This document shows, one piece after another, positions 11,691 through 22,946 of a DNA stretch of 64,000 nt. The stretch spans positions 72,395,439 through 72,459,438 of the forward strand of contig CM053272.1 in assembly GCA_028583415.1 (NCBI GenBank), in the 5' to 3' direction. The notes under the pieces are model-generated. The model was not told where the DNA came from, did not search any database, and saw only the letters and a list, made by a program, of their open reading frames with translations. Origin of the DNA: Protea cynaroides. Its lineage: Eukaryota; Streptophyta; Magnoliopsida; Proteales; Proteaceae. The stretch's first letter is position 1; the number at the start of each line of letters is the position of its first letter. The position numbers and the translations under genes are program-made.

Positions 11691-13179
11691 TAACGTTTTT
11701 TTCAATTCACCCTTCCGACCAAAGAGAAACGTATTTGACCCGAATCCGGCTGAACCAGGGGGGAACGGTTCACACAGAGATCTCAATAGCGACCGTGTCA
11801 ACCAATCATTCCCAAGCAATCCATACATTAAACGAGAAAATAATACATAAGAAAGGAGAAATTATAAGAGCCGAGAACTAATTTGTAATTAACATAAATT
11901 ACCACTTTTTTCCATCAATCTAAAATTATAATAATTTTTAATATAATAATTATATAAAATAAACCAAAAAAACAAAGAGTGAAACACTGAACGAGCACTC
12001 GCATGAAACATCATGCTCGTCATCCCTCTTGCTGGGTATCCATGGCAGAACCGTACCATAAGCGGGAGGCGATCCACGAGTCATCAACCTGTGTATCCTG
12101 CATCCAAATCGAAAAGAATACGGATATATCCGGTGAGCTCACAACTTAGCTCAAGAAGTACAAAACCAGCAAGCACAAGACAAAATGCATGAGATAACAT
12201 TACAATTTGGGCCGGTGATAACTTGCAAATGTGCTATGGTAAGGTTTGGCGAGCCACCGCACCTCCATGCACGAGAGTGTGAGCACACCCAACAGTCGGG
12301 CACCTACCACACTACCCTGTTGCCCCACATCACTCACTCCAGTATGGAGATAGGACTCGAGTCTGGCGGGCGGGAAGAACCACAATCCCACGTCCTCCCC
12401 TAGATACCCCATACCGTACCAATACCTAAACCCCTATTGGCAAGGGCTTGCAAGTGGGATCCGTTTCTAACCAATCCTAGATGTTGATACGGGTTTGGTA
12501 GCCTCACCCCGACCACGGCTTCCTATGACCTAGAGATAGGGCTCGAGTCCGGTGGGCGGGAAGAACCACAATCCCACGTCCCCCCCGATACCCTAGACAT
12601 ACCAAGTCGCAAGTAAGGTAAAGGCTAAACGAGAAAAGGTGTTATGTGTGGATATATCCAGGGCACATCCCCTTCACATTCCACACACTAACGAAAAACA
12701 TACACATGCTTAACATACAACAATCCTAGCATATGAAATGCATGAAGATATAATAATTAAAAGAACAACTACATGGCATGTGAGATGCACAAACAACAAG
12801 CAAGGAATATTCACAAATGAATTATACTTCAAGGTTTCATGTTGTAGATTATTAGGGTTTAGGGTCTTGTTCCTTACCCGACGCGTGACAATGATCCGGT
12901 TGAGCGTCGAAAGCTCCTCCACGGCTTCTACAGGTCCTACATAACCACATTCCTATGTTAGAATTCATTATTAAAGCTCGTGGGTCGGAACCGGGTTTGG
13001 CCAAGCAACCCAAGCTCGGAAACCTATACCGGTTGCGGTAACGGTCTCACCATAGTGAGACCGGTATGTGCTACCGGTATGCATACCGGTGGCACCATAC
13101 CGGTTGCACATACCGGCAACGGTATGTGCAACCGTACACACCGGTTGCACTATACGGTCTCACCCGAATCTCACCGAGC
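11691..13179 (-). repeat. Fragment of a D-type chromovirus LTR
   Basis: After tttattattaac the sequence stops matching LTR A. It resembles LTR D (39400-39897 plus 59101-59960): ggttcacac..gatctcaata, gtgagctcacaacttagctca, the 'gcacctccatgcacgag' block, and finally a cluster of ACCGGT motifs (13020-13150). It runs into the N gap, so its other end is unknown. It could be a nested LTR or a wrongly joined contig end. It holds a frameshifted copy of the mini-ORF (...RDDEHDVSCECS...). Confidence 0.6.
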
Positions 13180-13679
13180 NNNNNNNNNNNNNNNNNNNNN
13201 NNNNNNNNNNNNNNNNNNNNNNNNNNNNNNNNNNNNNNNNNNNNNNNNNNNNNNNNNNNNNNNNNNNNNNNNNNNNNNNNNNNNNNNNNNNNNNNNNNNN
13301 NNNNNNNNNNNNNNNNNNNNNNNNNNNNNNNNNNNNNNNNNNNNNNNNNNNNNNNNNNNNNNNNNNNNNNNNNNNNNNNNNNNNNNNNNNNNNNNNNNNN
13401 NNNNNNNNNNNNNNNNNNNNNNNNNNNNNNNNNNNNNNNNNNNNNNNNNNNNNNNNNNNNNNNNNNNNNNNNNNNNNNNNNNNNNNNNNNNNNNNNNNNN
13501 NNNNNNNNNNNNNNNNNNNNNNNNNNNNNNNNNNNNNNNNNNNNNNNNNNNNNNNNNNNNNNNNNNNNNNNNNNNNNNNNNNNNNNNNNNNNNNNNNNNN
13601 NNNNNNNNNNNNNNNNNNNNNNNNNNNNNNNNNNNNNNNNNNNNNNNNNNNNNNNNNNNNNNNNNNNNNNNNNNNNNNN
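13180..13679. other. Assembly gap of exactly 500 N
   Basis: There are 500 consecutive N, probably a scaffold gap of arbitrary size. Frames drawn through it are meaningless. Confidence 0.99.
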
Positions 13680-14931
13680 ACACAAACATTCACATGCCTA
13701 TTCCTATCATCATCATCATCATCATGTTATAAACAATAAAGTAAATATGCATGAACAAATAATAGAAATATTGGATGACATGTTGAATGCACATACAAAC
13801 ATACACGCATAGAATCAATATGGCATTGGACTCAAAAAAATAAAATAGTTTATTATTAACCAGTTAGTTTAGGTCTTGTTCCCTCACCTTAGCTTGTTAA
13901 TAGATCATCTTCCAAGCTTTAGAATCACCTTTATATTGTTATTATATTGCTAGAAGACCTAGCAAAGTCGATAGAACTTAATTAGAATTTATTCCGAATT
14001 TAAAACCACACTCGTTAACTCGGGGGTCGGAGGTAGGGTCGAGTAATGATCGACCCGATGCGACCCCCTATTTCTGGGACTTCCCGAACGCCGGGGGTCG
14101 ATGCTTGAGAATACCGTAGGGTCGATTGGCCATCGACCCCCGTGCACGACCCCTGGGATTTGATCGATTTTCTCTTAAATCCATTCTTCGTGTTTGGGGT
14201 CCTATGGCTTGTTCCTATAATCCATTAACACATATTCTATGGTCTAGAACCATGGTTCTACCACCTATATGGCTTTCATGATTTTCCACCTATGGTTTTC
14301 TATGAAAACCTAACCATAGATTGATGGTTTGGGTTTCTCCGAGATCATACTCTCAACATTATCTATCCTAAGGTCTTTAGAAATTCATGAAATTAGTATC
14401 CATACCCGAAAAAGAATACTTTTTCTGCAACTCTTCTCCTTTTTGCTAATTCTCTTCTTGCCTTTCTTTCTCTTCCTCTTCTTCTCTTCCTTATCTTCTC
14501 TTTCTCTCAATTCAATTTAGGGTTGTAAAAGGAGTGAAAGAGGCTTAGGGACGTCCTATTAATAGAGTATGAACTCCCTAAAATAAGTCCCATTGAGATT
14601 TGGAAAGAATCCAACCGAAAATTAGGAAACATTCCTAATTTCTATTTTCACGGAAACCGGGGTCGATGGGAGGGTCGAGATCCGTCGACCCTTGGTTCCT
14701 ATAGTGTCCGACCCCTCCCTTTAAAACCGAGGGTCTGACCTTCCGCTTATGGGAGGTCTGACCCCCTCCCTTGCTGGGTATGCGACCCTCCCCTTAATTT
14801 AAGTGTATTTGGGTCGATTTGATACCCGGGATCACGATCTTCTTCACGCCCTTGGTCCATTTTGACTCAACCATGATGGGTAAACCTGGTTCAAGGTGGT
14901 AAGACCGGGTTAGTTTGACACGGGTCTTACA

Positions 14932-14943
14932 ACTCCCCCCAAC
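14932..14943 (-). other. Polypurine tract of element A
   Basis: actccccccaac on the plus strand reads gttggggggagt in element sense, directly next to the 3' LTR start (tgtaagac). Confidence 0.75.
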
Positions 14944-14984
14944 TTATAAAAATTTCATCCCTCGAAATTGTACGTACCTTCCGA

Positions 14985-16570
14985 ATCAAATAAGTGAGGG
15001 TATTGCTTTCGCATAGCATTTTCTTATTCCCATGTAATTTCTTCCATGTTTTCTTTCTTTTCTTTTTTAAAATAAAAAAAATAGATATCTCTCTTTATGA
15101 GGCGTTGAACCTTTCGGCTAGTGATTTTCGTTGGTGTTACTTCAAATGTCAATTCATTAGTCAAATCCGTAGATCTATTTGTCAAACATGCGTTGGGATC
15201 CTTGACATACTTCTTCAATAAGAAAATGTGAAATACGTCATGCACACTTGACATAGATGGTGGTAATGCTAACCCGATAAGCCACTTTTCCACGCTTAGC
15301 TAAAATCTCATATGGCCCGACATATCTTGGACTTAGTTTCCCTTTCTGTCCGAACCTCTTCAATCCTCGCATAGGCGATACCTTCAAAAATACTTTATCA
15401 CCCTACGACGAACTCCAGATCTCTTCGTCGAGTATCCGCATATTGCTTCGACGGTTCCGAGCTGTTCTAACTCTTTCCCTTGATAATGTCGACCACTCGA
15501 CAAGTCTCTTCAACAAATTCCGGCCCAACAATACTACGTTCTCCAACTTCATTCCAAAATAAGGGAGTTCGACACTTTCCCGCCATACAAGTGCTTCATA
15601 AGGTGACATCCGTATAGTAGCCCGATAGCTATTATTATAAGCGAACTCGATCAATGGTAACTTTTCATCCCATGATCCTTTGAAATCAATTACACATGCT
15701 CGTAGCATATCTTCTAGAATCTGAATTGTACGCTCCGACCGTCCATCCGTCTCGTGGGTGGAATGCAAGACTAAACTTCAATGTTGTACCCATAGCCTTT
15801 GCAATCCTTCCCAAAACTTGGAAGTAAATCGTGGATCTCTATCGACACAATGCTCCCGGTACACCGTGTAACCGAACAATATTATCCACATACAGCCTTG
15901 CTAACCTTTCCAAAGGTATACCGAGGTCGTATAGGTATGAAGCGAGCTGTCTTAGTCGGACGGTCCACAATCACCCAAACTCGGCCAACTACTCGAGGAG
16001 TCAATGGTAATCCCGTGACGAAGTCCATAGTGATGCAGTCCCATTTCCATGCTGGTTCCGATAATGGTTGTAACAATCCCCGCGGGTCTTTGTCGCTCAA
16101 CCTTTACTTTCTGACAATTTAGGCATTGAGACACGAACTTGGATACATCTGCTTTCATTCCTCTCCACCAATATAGTTTCTTTAAGTCATGATACATTTT
16201 TGTACTTCCAGGATGTATCGAATAAATGGTGGTATGGTCTTCTTTCATCAGTCGGTGTCTAATGTCCACTACTTTCTATTTCGGGTACACATATCCTTCC
16301 TTTGTACTTCAAGACTTCTCCTCCGTCATCCAAGGTGAACTCGGGGTTAGTCCTACCTTTTTGATGTCTTCTTGTACCGTTTCTCGGGTAAGGATCTGCC
16401 TTGATAGCTGTCTTCACTTCATCAATTATATCCGGTATAATCTTCAATGCAGCGAACATGTTTGAAAATTGATGAATAAACCCTTGGTTGGCTGATCCAT
16501 CCGTTGTATCTATCACATACTGCTCATTGTCGTGATTGAATACCATTCTGGTAGTACACATTGCCGCGCT
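14985..16570 (-). pseudogene. Integrase with chromodomain-like tail (element A)
   Basis: This would join element cDNA to host DNA. In minus-strand order it has a spacer after RNase H, then an HHCC zinc-binding module (H...H in 'HTTIYSIHPGSTKMYH', C-x2-C in 'CLNCQKVKVERQRPAG'). Next come the catalytic core ('WDCITMDFVTGLP' with the first Asp; 'DGRSERTIQILEDMLRA' near the catalytic Glu), then 'SVHDVFHIFLLKKY', which in Tekay-type chromoviruses precedes the chromodomain, and a remnant of that domain ('KVQRLIKRDIYFF...EEITWE'). The frame is broken at least four times, including around 15770-15950 and near 15060. Confidence 0.8.
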
Positions 16571-16581
16571 TGTGCTAACCT

Positions 16582-17982
16582 CCCTTGAGATTTTATCATT
16601 GCTTTTCTACTTAACGCATCTGCTACTACATTAGCTTTTCTCGGATGATACTGGATATCACAGTCATAGTCTTTCAGTAGTTCCAGCCATCTTCTTTGTC
16701 TCATATTCAACTCCTTTTGATTAAACAAATAAATAAGACTCTTATGGTCCGATTTAGTCTGGAACTTCTCTCCTTATAGGTAATGTCTCCATATCTTGAC
16801 AGCATGTACTACTGCTGCTAACTCTAAATCATGAGTGGGATAATTTTTCTCATGTGTCTTCAACTATCTCGAGACATAAGCAATTACTTGTTCTCCTTGC
16901 ATAAGCACACATCCTAATCCCAATCCTGACGCATCCGTGTACAAGGTAAATGGCTGTCCGGGAACGGGAATAGTCAAAATCGGAGCGGATATCAATATGG
17001 TCTTCAATGTCTGGAATCTCTTCTCACATTTATCCGTCCACACAAACTTTTCACCTTTCTTAGTTAAACTGGTGAGAGGTACGGCAATCCAGGAATAGTC
17101 TTCCACAAATCTCCGATAATAACCAGTGAGACCCAGAAAGGTTCTAATTTCGGCAACGCTCTTTGGTGCTTCCCATTTTACAATAGCCTCGACCTTGTTG
17201 GGGTCAACTTTGATTCCTTCAGTGGATACTACATGGCCTAGGAAGGCGACTTCACTTAGCCAAAACTCACATTTGGTAAATTTGGCATATAGCTTCTCTT
17301 TCCTTAAACGCTGTAGGGTGACATTTAGGTTCTTAATATGGGTTTCTTTGTCCTTGGAATATACCAATATATCATCAATAAATACAATAATCGACTTATC
17401 CAACATATCGTGGAAAACCCAGTTCATAAGTTCCATGAAAGTTGCTGGTGCGTTTGTTAATCCAAAAGACATGACCAAGAATTCATAATGTCCATATCTG
17501 GTCCTAAAAGCTGTCTTAGGAATATAACCATCTTTAATCTTCAACTGATGGTAGCCTGACTGAAGATCGATCTTAGAAAATACTTTTGCTCCTTGTAACT
17601 GATCGAACAAGTCATCGATCCGAGGTAGTGGATACCGATTCTTGATTGTCAGTTTATTCAGCTCCCGATAGTCGATACATAATCGAACGCTACCATCCTT
17701 CTTCTTTACAAACAATACTGGTGCTCCCCATGGTGATATACTGGGTCGAATATAACCCTTGTCTAGCAGTTCCTGTAGTTGCACTTTCAATTCCTTTAGT
17801 TCAGTAGGAGCCATTCTATAAGGTGCTTTTGATACTGGTGCGGCTCCAGGTATAAGATCTATCACAAACTCTGTGGCTCGATCGGGTGGTAATCCTGGTA
17901 GTTCCTCAGGAAACACGTCGGGGTAATCCCACACGACATCAATATCTTCCATCTGTGGTGCTTCCTTGGTGAGGTTGACCAC
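16582..17982 (-). pseudogene. Reverse transcriptase-RNase H (element A)
   Basis: A 372-codon open stretch (17982-16864) holds nearly all of a Ty3/gypsy RT. It includes the start of the palm ('KGYIRPSISPWGAPVLFVKKKDG'), 'RLCIDYRELN', 'KIDLQSGYHQ', 'FGLTNAPATF', the catalytic FIDD box ('VFIDDILVYSKD'), and the thumb and connection ('FLGLTGYYRRFVEDYS'). RNase H starts at 'LYTDASGLGLGCVL'. A stop after 'YVSR' (16864) interrupts RNase H, which continues to 'NVVADALSRKAM' at about 16600. RT residues look intact; the element is dead because of damage elsewhere. Confidence 0.9.
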
Positions 17983-18036
17983 TGATACTAGATACCCGAC
18001 TGCCCCCTTCTCAAGGCACTTCCTAGCCTTCAGTGC

Positions 18037-18415
18037 TCAGAGTATGAGCTTGCGTTTACGTGGAAGTTTGGTTCCCACAAAACTGAATTCTGCTCCTTCT
18101 TTGTCTTTAAATGTTAATTTCTTTTCGGCGCATAGTAGGTTCGCAGAATGCCGAGCTAACCAGTCCATTCCCATGATGACGTCAAAGTCTGCCATCCCAA
18201 GTTGGATCAAGGTTGCATCTAAGGTTTTCTCGCCAATGAGAACTGGACATGGCCCATAACCTTTCTCTAACTCCACTTTTAACCCCATCGGTGACCATAC
18301 AAGTAGTTTGTAGTCCAGTGTTTTGATGGGTAGGTTCAGCTTCTTCCCAAATGACACAGATATAAAAGGAATGAGTAGCTCCCAGGTCAAAAGAGTACTC
18401 TGGCGGATATGCCAT
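18037..18415 (-). pseudogene. Retropepsin-like aspartic protease (element A)
   Basis: Two overlapping minus-strand frames give the protease of the gag-pol polyprotein. The active-site triplet, normally D-[ST]-G in 'DSGATHSFIS', reads D-L-G in 'FDLGATHSF', followed by a frameshift. The second half is clear: 'LDYKLLVWSPMG', 'GYGPCPVLI', 'DATLIQLGMADFDVIMGMDWLARHSAN'. Element B has D-Y-G at the same position. The active-site serine is therefore missing in both. Confidence 0.75.
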
Positions 18416-18459
18416 TTATAGATACGATACCTGTGATTTATTTTACTAAGTCTACATGC

Positions 18460-19776
18460 TCATACATTGTAATATAACTTTGAAGGTTTTGGTCATACCT
18501 GTGACCACATCAGGTGATGCGGCAGTATCCTCAGATGTAATAGCATATACTCGTCCTTGATGTAAGTGCTTCTTGGGCTTAGGACACTCCCTTGCCATAT
18601 GTCCCGTTTGGCTACAGTTATAACATCTTGGACCTTCAGAATTTGGCTTTGGTTCGGGTTGCTGAGTTACTGGGTAGTCTTGGATGCAGGAAGAAGCCTT
18701 AAGCACTAAAGGGTTTAAAGGTCTTGTTGTTACCTCCGTTATAAGCATTTTCAGCTGGTCTTTTTATGCATCCGCTCGCAGTAAAATAATAACTTTCTTC
18801 CGGCTCGATTCTATAACTCGAGCAATTTGGACAGCTTCATTGTATATCTTCTTTTCCAAACCCGTAACATTCTCTTGGTGCTTCCTCTAAGTCCCGTGAC
18901 AAACCTACGGGTCTTAGTGTCTTCTTCTTCTGCATACTAAGTGGTGCAAAGAAAAACAGCTCCTCATAACGCTTTGTTGATATGCATCCACGGACATCTC
19001 GTCCCCGATATAAACTCGGAACTCCTTCTCCATAGAATCTCCGAAGCTTCGGGAAAATACTTCTCAAAGAAAGCTTCTTTATAAATAGCCCAAGTCAATA
19101 GGGCGTGCTTGGTCAATAGATAGGCCCTGGTAGATTTCCACCAATGATGTGCATCGCCTTTTAGCATGAAGGTGGCACATAATACATTTTCTTCTTCCGT
19201 AATAGTCATCATAAGAAAATTTCTCTCCATCTCGTCTATCCAATGTGCTGGCCATAAAGGATCGACGGTTTTCCGTTAAACTCCTTTGGCTTCATCTTCA
19301 AGAATCTCTCCAACCAGTCGAGAGTGATCCATCTGATTTTGGGGGTATGCCCCAAACATAGGTTGTGGATAATCGATAATTAACCCTGAGCCGCTTCGGA
19401 CCTGCGTACGGGGAATCTGCAGCTGGTGGTTGAGGTGTTTGAGGTGTCGGGTGGTTACCCACCGGCTTTGTCTTGCTTGTCCAAAGGTCATGGGTGTGTA
19501 GCATGTGTGGCCTTGGAACATAATCCCCATTGCCACTTGCATTTGAGCATGTGCGTGTTGCATTTGTTGCGATTGTTGTGCTAGGTTCATAACTACTGCT
19601 AGCACCGGTGGTGGAGGTGGAAAGTTTGTGGGGAGGTGGCACCACCGGATTTTTAGGGTTGGTGCAACCTGCGGATTTCCCTGTGCATACATATTTTCTT
19701 GACTAGTTTCCTCCACAGGTGGTGGTGGTGGTGGAACTGCATTTTGGCTCCGCCTGGTTACTCTACGCCCAAACAT
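18460..19776 (-). pseudogene. Gag (element A), frameshifted
   Basis: Gag starts at 19776 with a Pro-rich N-terminus, then the capsid part ('MERNFLMMTITEEENVLCAT', 'GDAHHWWKSTR', 'FFEKYFPEA', 'RYEELFFFAPLSMQ') and the nucleocapsid zinc knuckle CYNCSQTGHMAREC (C-x2-C-x4-H-x4-C, about 18630-18590). 'YAITSEDTAASPDVVTG' follows and leads to the protease. At least three frameshifts split it into pieces of 76-166 codons. A cluster of GGGTCGA motifs and the promoter region of the antisense gene lie directly upstream. Confidence 0.8.
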
Positions 19777-19914
19777 ATTTTCTCCTGAGAATGGGGGTGC
19801 CTGAAAATCATCAAAATACGTGAGACAATCATTTATACTTCATGTAGGCACGCTAACCGATATAAAATTTCAAAATTTTTAGCTCATTCTACAAAAAACA
19901 CTATTTTTCTATGC

Positions 19915-20190
19915 AGGGTCGATGGTATGTTCGACCCTCAGGTCCGACCCAGAATAACCTGCCTTCCCAAGAGCCGGGTCCGACGCGGGGGTCGATGGGT
20001 GTTCGGCCCCGTGTGCGACCCCGGTTTTCTTGTCAAGTTCCCAAAAGCTGGGGGTCGATATGGGGGTCGATGGATGTCCGACCCCCAGGTGCGACCCCTG
20101 GTTTTCTGTCAGATTCTTGAGAGCTGGGGGTCGATACGGGGGTTGATATGGGGGTCGATGGTCCTGGTCGAATTGTCCGACCCCCAGACC
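19915..20190. promoter_or_regulatory. GGGTCGA motif cluster between gag and the antisense gene
   Basis: About 275 bp contain at least five GGGTCGAT copies plus several CGACCC counterparts in both orientations. They are set in a recurring phrase like 'gagagctgggggtcgat'. The same motif is clustered twice in each LTR of A, B and E. The position, upstream of both gag (minus) and the antisense gene (plus), suggests a control region; function is inferred. Confidence 0.5.
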
Positions 20191-20337
20191 AAAAATCAGA
20201 TTTTTAAGGTCCGATTCTGGGTTCATTTCCCATTATTTCTTCCCCATTTCGACTCGTCTCCCACCTCTGAGTTGCTACAGTGCCACTCCGCTATATTGGT
20301 CAATTTGGGTCCGTGTTTTGACGTCCACATCGTTCCT

Positions 20338-20785
20338 ACAGGTAGGTTTCCTCATTTTTACCTGTTTTTAGGTTTCCATTTCTAGGTTTTCGCCCGTTTA
20401 ACTTGTATTTTTCAAATTAAACTTTTTCCAACCGTAAAAATTCGATTTTTATTGGGGGCTTTTGTTATTGGTGTCTCGAGGAATGAAAGCCCTCAAAATT
20501 TTTTGAGTTTCATCGGTTGGTTATCGAGAAACTTGAATTTTTGCTCTTTTTGCCCTAATTTGTCAAAATTTTTGATTTCTCGCAATTTCTTCAAATTGGA
20601 TCCCATTAGTTAGAATTTCCTACTGTGTGAGTGTGGTAGGATATGTTAGAACCTACGTAAGTCCTCCTGCCCACGGGTGTGGGTGACAAGTGAGGCCTTT
20701 GGCAAATTTACGTCGTTATAATGTCCCAATTTTTGGTTTTTACTCCCTACTAATATACTATCTGTTTTTCTTCCTTATTTACAGA
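20338..20785 (+). other. Possible 5'-UTR intron of the antisense gene
   Basis: A donor-like tacag|gtaggttt (GT at 20341) and an acceptor-like cttatttacag (AG at 20783-20784) bracket a T-rich stretch without coding potential. The ATG of the antisense gene lies at 20790, just past the acceptor. This is prediction from splice consensus only. Confidence 0.4.
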
Positions 20786-20789
20786 TATC

Positions 20790-22229
20790 ATGGCTCGTAC
20801 CAAGGTACCTAGAGTTTGTGATCCTCTTCGTTTCTGCTTTAATGAAGCTGAGGCACAGTATGCCCACTACGCTCGCAAGAAAGTAGAGGGTGGTCGTAAG
20901 GTGAACTTGGCTGAGTTAGCCCTGTTCAATGTGGAGAGGTATTTGGTGATATGGGATGGCTCCCAGTCATCATTTACGACGCATGCACCTGTCCGGATTT
21001 GGTACGCCAGTTCTATTGTAACCTCCAGGTGGTGGGGGATTACAATGATGTTGAGAGGGGTCATGAGCTGCGCATCACAAGCTATGTCAAAGAGGTGAAC
21101 ATTTTATTCGATTATCGACAGCTGGCCGACCTACTGGGCATCTCCTATGATGGACCCATGGTTTTCTGTGCTCCTGGAGAGCCCCAGTTCTTCTCTCTAT
21201 AGATGAGGGCTGAGATCGATAATCGGCTCTTACGACCTGATCGTTGGCAGATGAGGGCATGCTATATGCATCCAGCTCCACGGGTATATTGCAAGATTAT
21301 TCAAAGATAACCCGATCCCGCAGAGTGGCCATTATGAGAGGGTTTCCCAAATGACCCAAGATCTTCGGCCATACAGGATTTGCACCTGCATACAGCCCGT
21401 CGCGCCTTCCGTTACATCATCATGCGTATCATGATCATCGCTACGCTTTCCGGTCACACCGGGTAACCTTCCCTACGGACGTATGATCACTGTTCTGCTT
21501 ACCCGCCTGGGGGTTGATTTATTGGATGAGAAGATTCAGGAGAAGTCCTTCTCATCGCCTCTAGATTGGGAGGCTATTTACAAGATGGGCATGCGGGATG
21601 CCTAGGTTAGTAATGAGGAGAGGAACGCGATGGTGCGCCCTCACACTCGGGCAGAGATGGCTGATGCCGAGGGGCCTTCCGCCGCCGCTGCTGGAGTTCA
21701 TGCGGAGCCTGCTGATGATGATGATTGCATGTACATGGATGTAGACTCGATACCATTGCCTTCACCTACGCATGCGGCTGGAGCTGGTACTTCATATGCG
21801 GCGGGTCCTTCTCATGAGGCTAGTCCTTTTCATGCGGCTGGTCCTTCACACCCACCTTCTGATATGATGGAGATGTTGCATGAGATCAGAGGCTCGGCGC
21901 AGATCTGATCCGAGGATGGAGGAGTTACTGGACCCGCGTGCAGAGTGGATGAGCTCATAGACGCCCAACGTACATCAGACATGAGGATGGGAGAGTTACT
22001 AGATGCTCAGCGGGTGAGAGTGGATGAGCTACTAGACTCCCAGTGGACATCAGCCATGAGGATGGGAGAGCTTATGGAGGCTCATCACCGGACTGATCAG
22101 CGGGTGGCGGATCTTACAACTAGTCTTCAGACGACCCAGACTCAGATAGCCTGGTTGACTAGAGTCTACGTTGAGGATTATGACAGAGATCGTGAGGCAC
22201 CGCCCCCTCCTTCACCTCCAGTTTCATGA
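20790..22229 (+). pseudogene. Antisense extra gene of element A (plant 'transposon protein'-like)
   Basis: The gene starts MARTKVPRVCDPLRFCF and runs opposite to gag-pol, between gag and the 5' LTR. After a frameshift near 20970 come 'DLVRQFYCNLQVVGDY' and 'ITSYVKEVNILFDYRQLADL', then 'LPYGRMITVLLTRLGVDLL', 'LDWEAIYKMGMRDA', an acidic stretch, and a C-terminal part with repeated 'RMGEL(L/M)(D/E)A' units and 'IAWLTRVYVEDYDRDREAP'. The N-terminal half resembles proteins annotated in plants as 'putative plant transposon protein'; that link is from memory and moderate. Stops at 21202 and about 21603 and several frameshifts make this copy a pseudogene. Element B has the C-terminal half in an open frame. 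Confidence 0.65.
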
Positions 22230-22495
22230 TTGTTCTTATTTCCTTTCATTGTACTACGAGTAACCTGTCCGGGTTGTGGACTGTACTCTGCTTTAGCTAT
22301 GTATGTACGTTTTTTTCCCTCTCATTGTATGTAAAATTATTTCTTCCTTTAATAGATGCATTATTGTCTTTTCAAATTTGGTCTCAAACATCACTTGTGC
22401 TTATAGTGTGTTAATATTACAATTTTTACTTTTATCCTATCTCAGTTCACAATTCGTCATGAGGGTATGCTAGTTTAGCGGACACGGTATGAGAT

Positions 22496-22507
22496 GCTCT
22501 GATACCA
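22496..22507 (-). other. Primer binding site of element A
   Basis: gctctgatacca is the exact reverse complement of TGGTATCAGAGC (initiator-Met tRNA 3' end). It lies three bases from the 5' LTR. Confidence 0.85.
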
Positions 22508-22793
22508 AGTTGTCACACCCCAATTCTGCACTACTTCGAATGGTGTGATGAACCGCTAAAAAACCAACAGTTCAACTAGGATCTCAAACGATGGTATCCG
22601 ACCGTATCTAAACCTCATACATCCACATTCATAATCGAGTAAATACACAATAACGGAAGTATTATAGTAAAATGAACTGAGAATCTAAGATGATATTAAT
22701 ATTTAAATAGCAAATTATTTTGTATTCAACCGAGACATAAATAAATATCAAATACATGTCCTTAATAAATCCAAATAAAGAAAAACTAAAAAT

Positions 22794-22946
22794 CTAATCG
22801 AATACACATGAGTTGCACTCGCAAGAAGAGTCATGTGTATCCACTACATCTTCAACTTCCATCGCCGCAATGTTTTCGTACACTGGAGCATCTATATAAT
22901 CTTCGACAGTAATACCTGCAGCATCAACTAAAAATATTCGACGTCG
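22794..22946 (-). other. Conserved LTR mini-ORF, element A 5' LTR
   Basis: The block reads RRIFLVDAAGITVEDY... to HDSSCECNSCVFD-stop. It has the same length as in A's other LTR and in B. Confidence 0.5.

Larger units (their letters stand above)
10520..14931 (-). repeat. 3' LTR of element A, disrupted by low-complexity DNA and gap
   Basis: The ends tgtcacaccc and gggtcttaca match the intact 2333-bp partner at 22511-24843. The segments 10520-11384 and 13680-14931 align with the partner. Between them lie homopolymer-rich sequence, a fragment of a different LTR subfamily (11691-13179) and 500 N. About 60 bases ('gcatacacgcatagaatcaa...') occur on both sides of the foreign segment (11630-11690 and 13797-13856). 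The TATA region reads tattaata at 14557-14564, where the partner has tatttata. Confidence 0.75.

Noticed and set aside
13700..13725. (CAT)n repeats at 13705-13724, 23560-23577 and 61733-61748, considered as CRISPR-like or regulatory
   Set aside because: They are a microsatellite at the same place in homologous LTRs. No spacer structure exists anywhere in the window.
12980..13812. Frames of 172-250 residues across 13066-13812 on both strands
   Set aside because: They run through the 500 N and are artefacts of the gap.
17126..17488. 120-residue plus-strand frame opposite RT of element A
   Set aside because: It is a shadow of the conserved RT coding strand.
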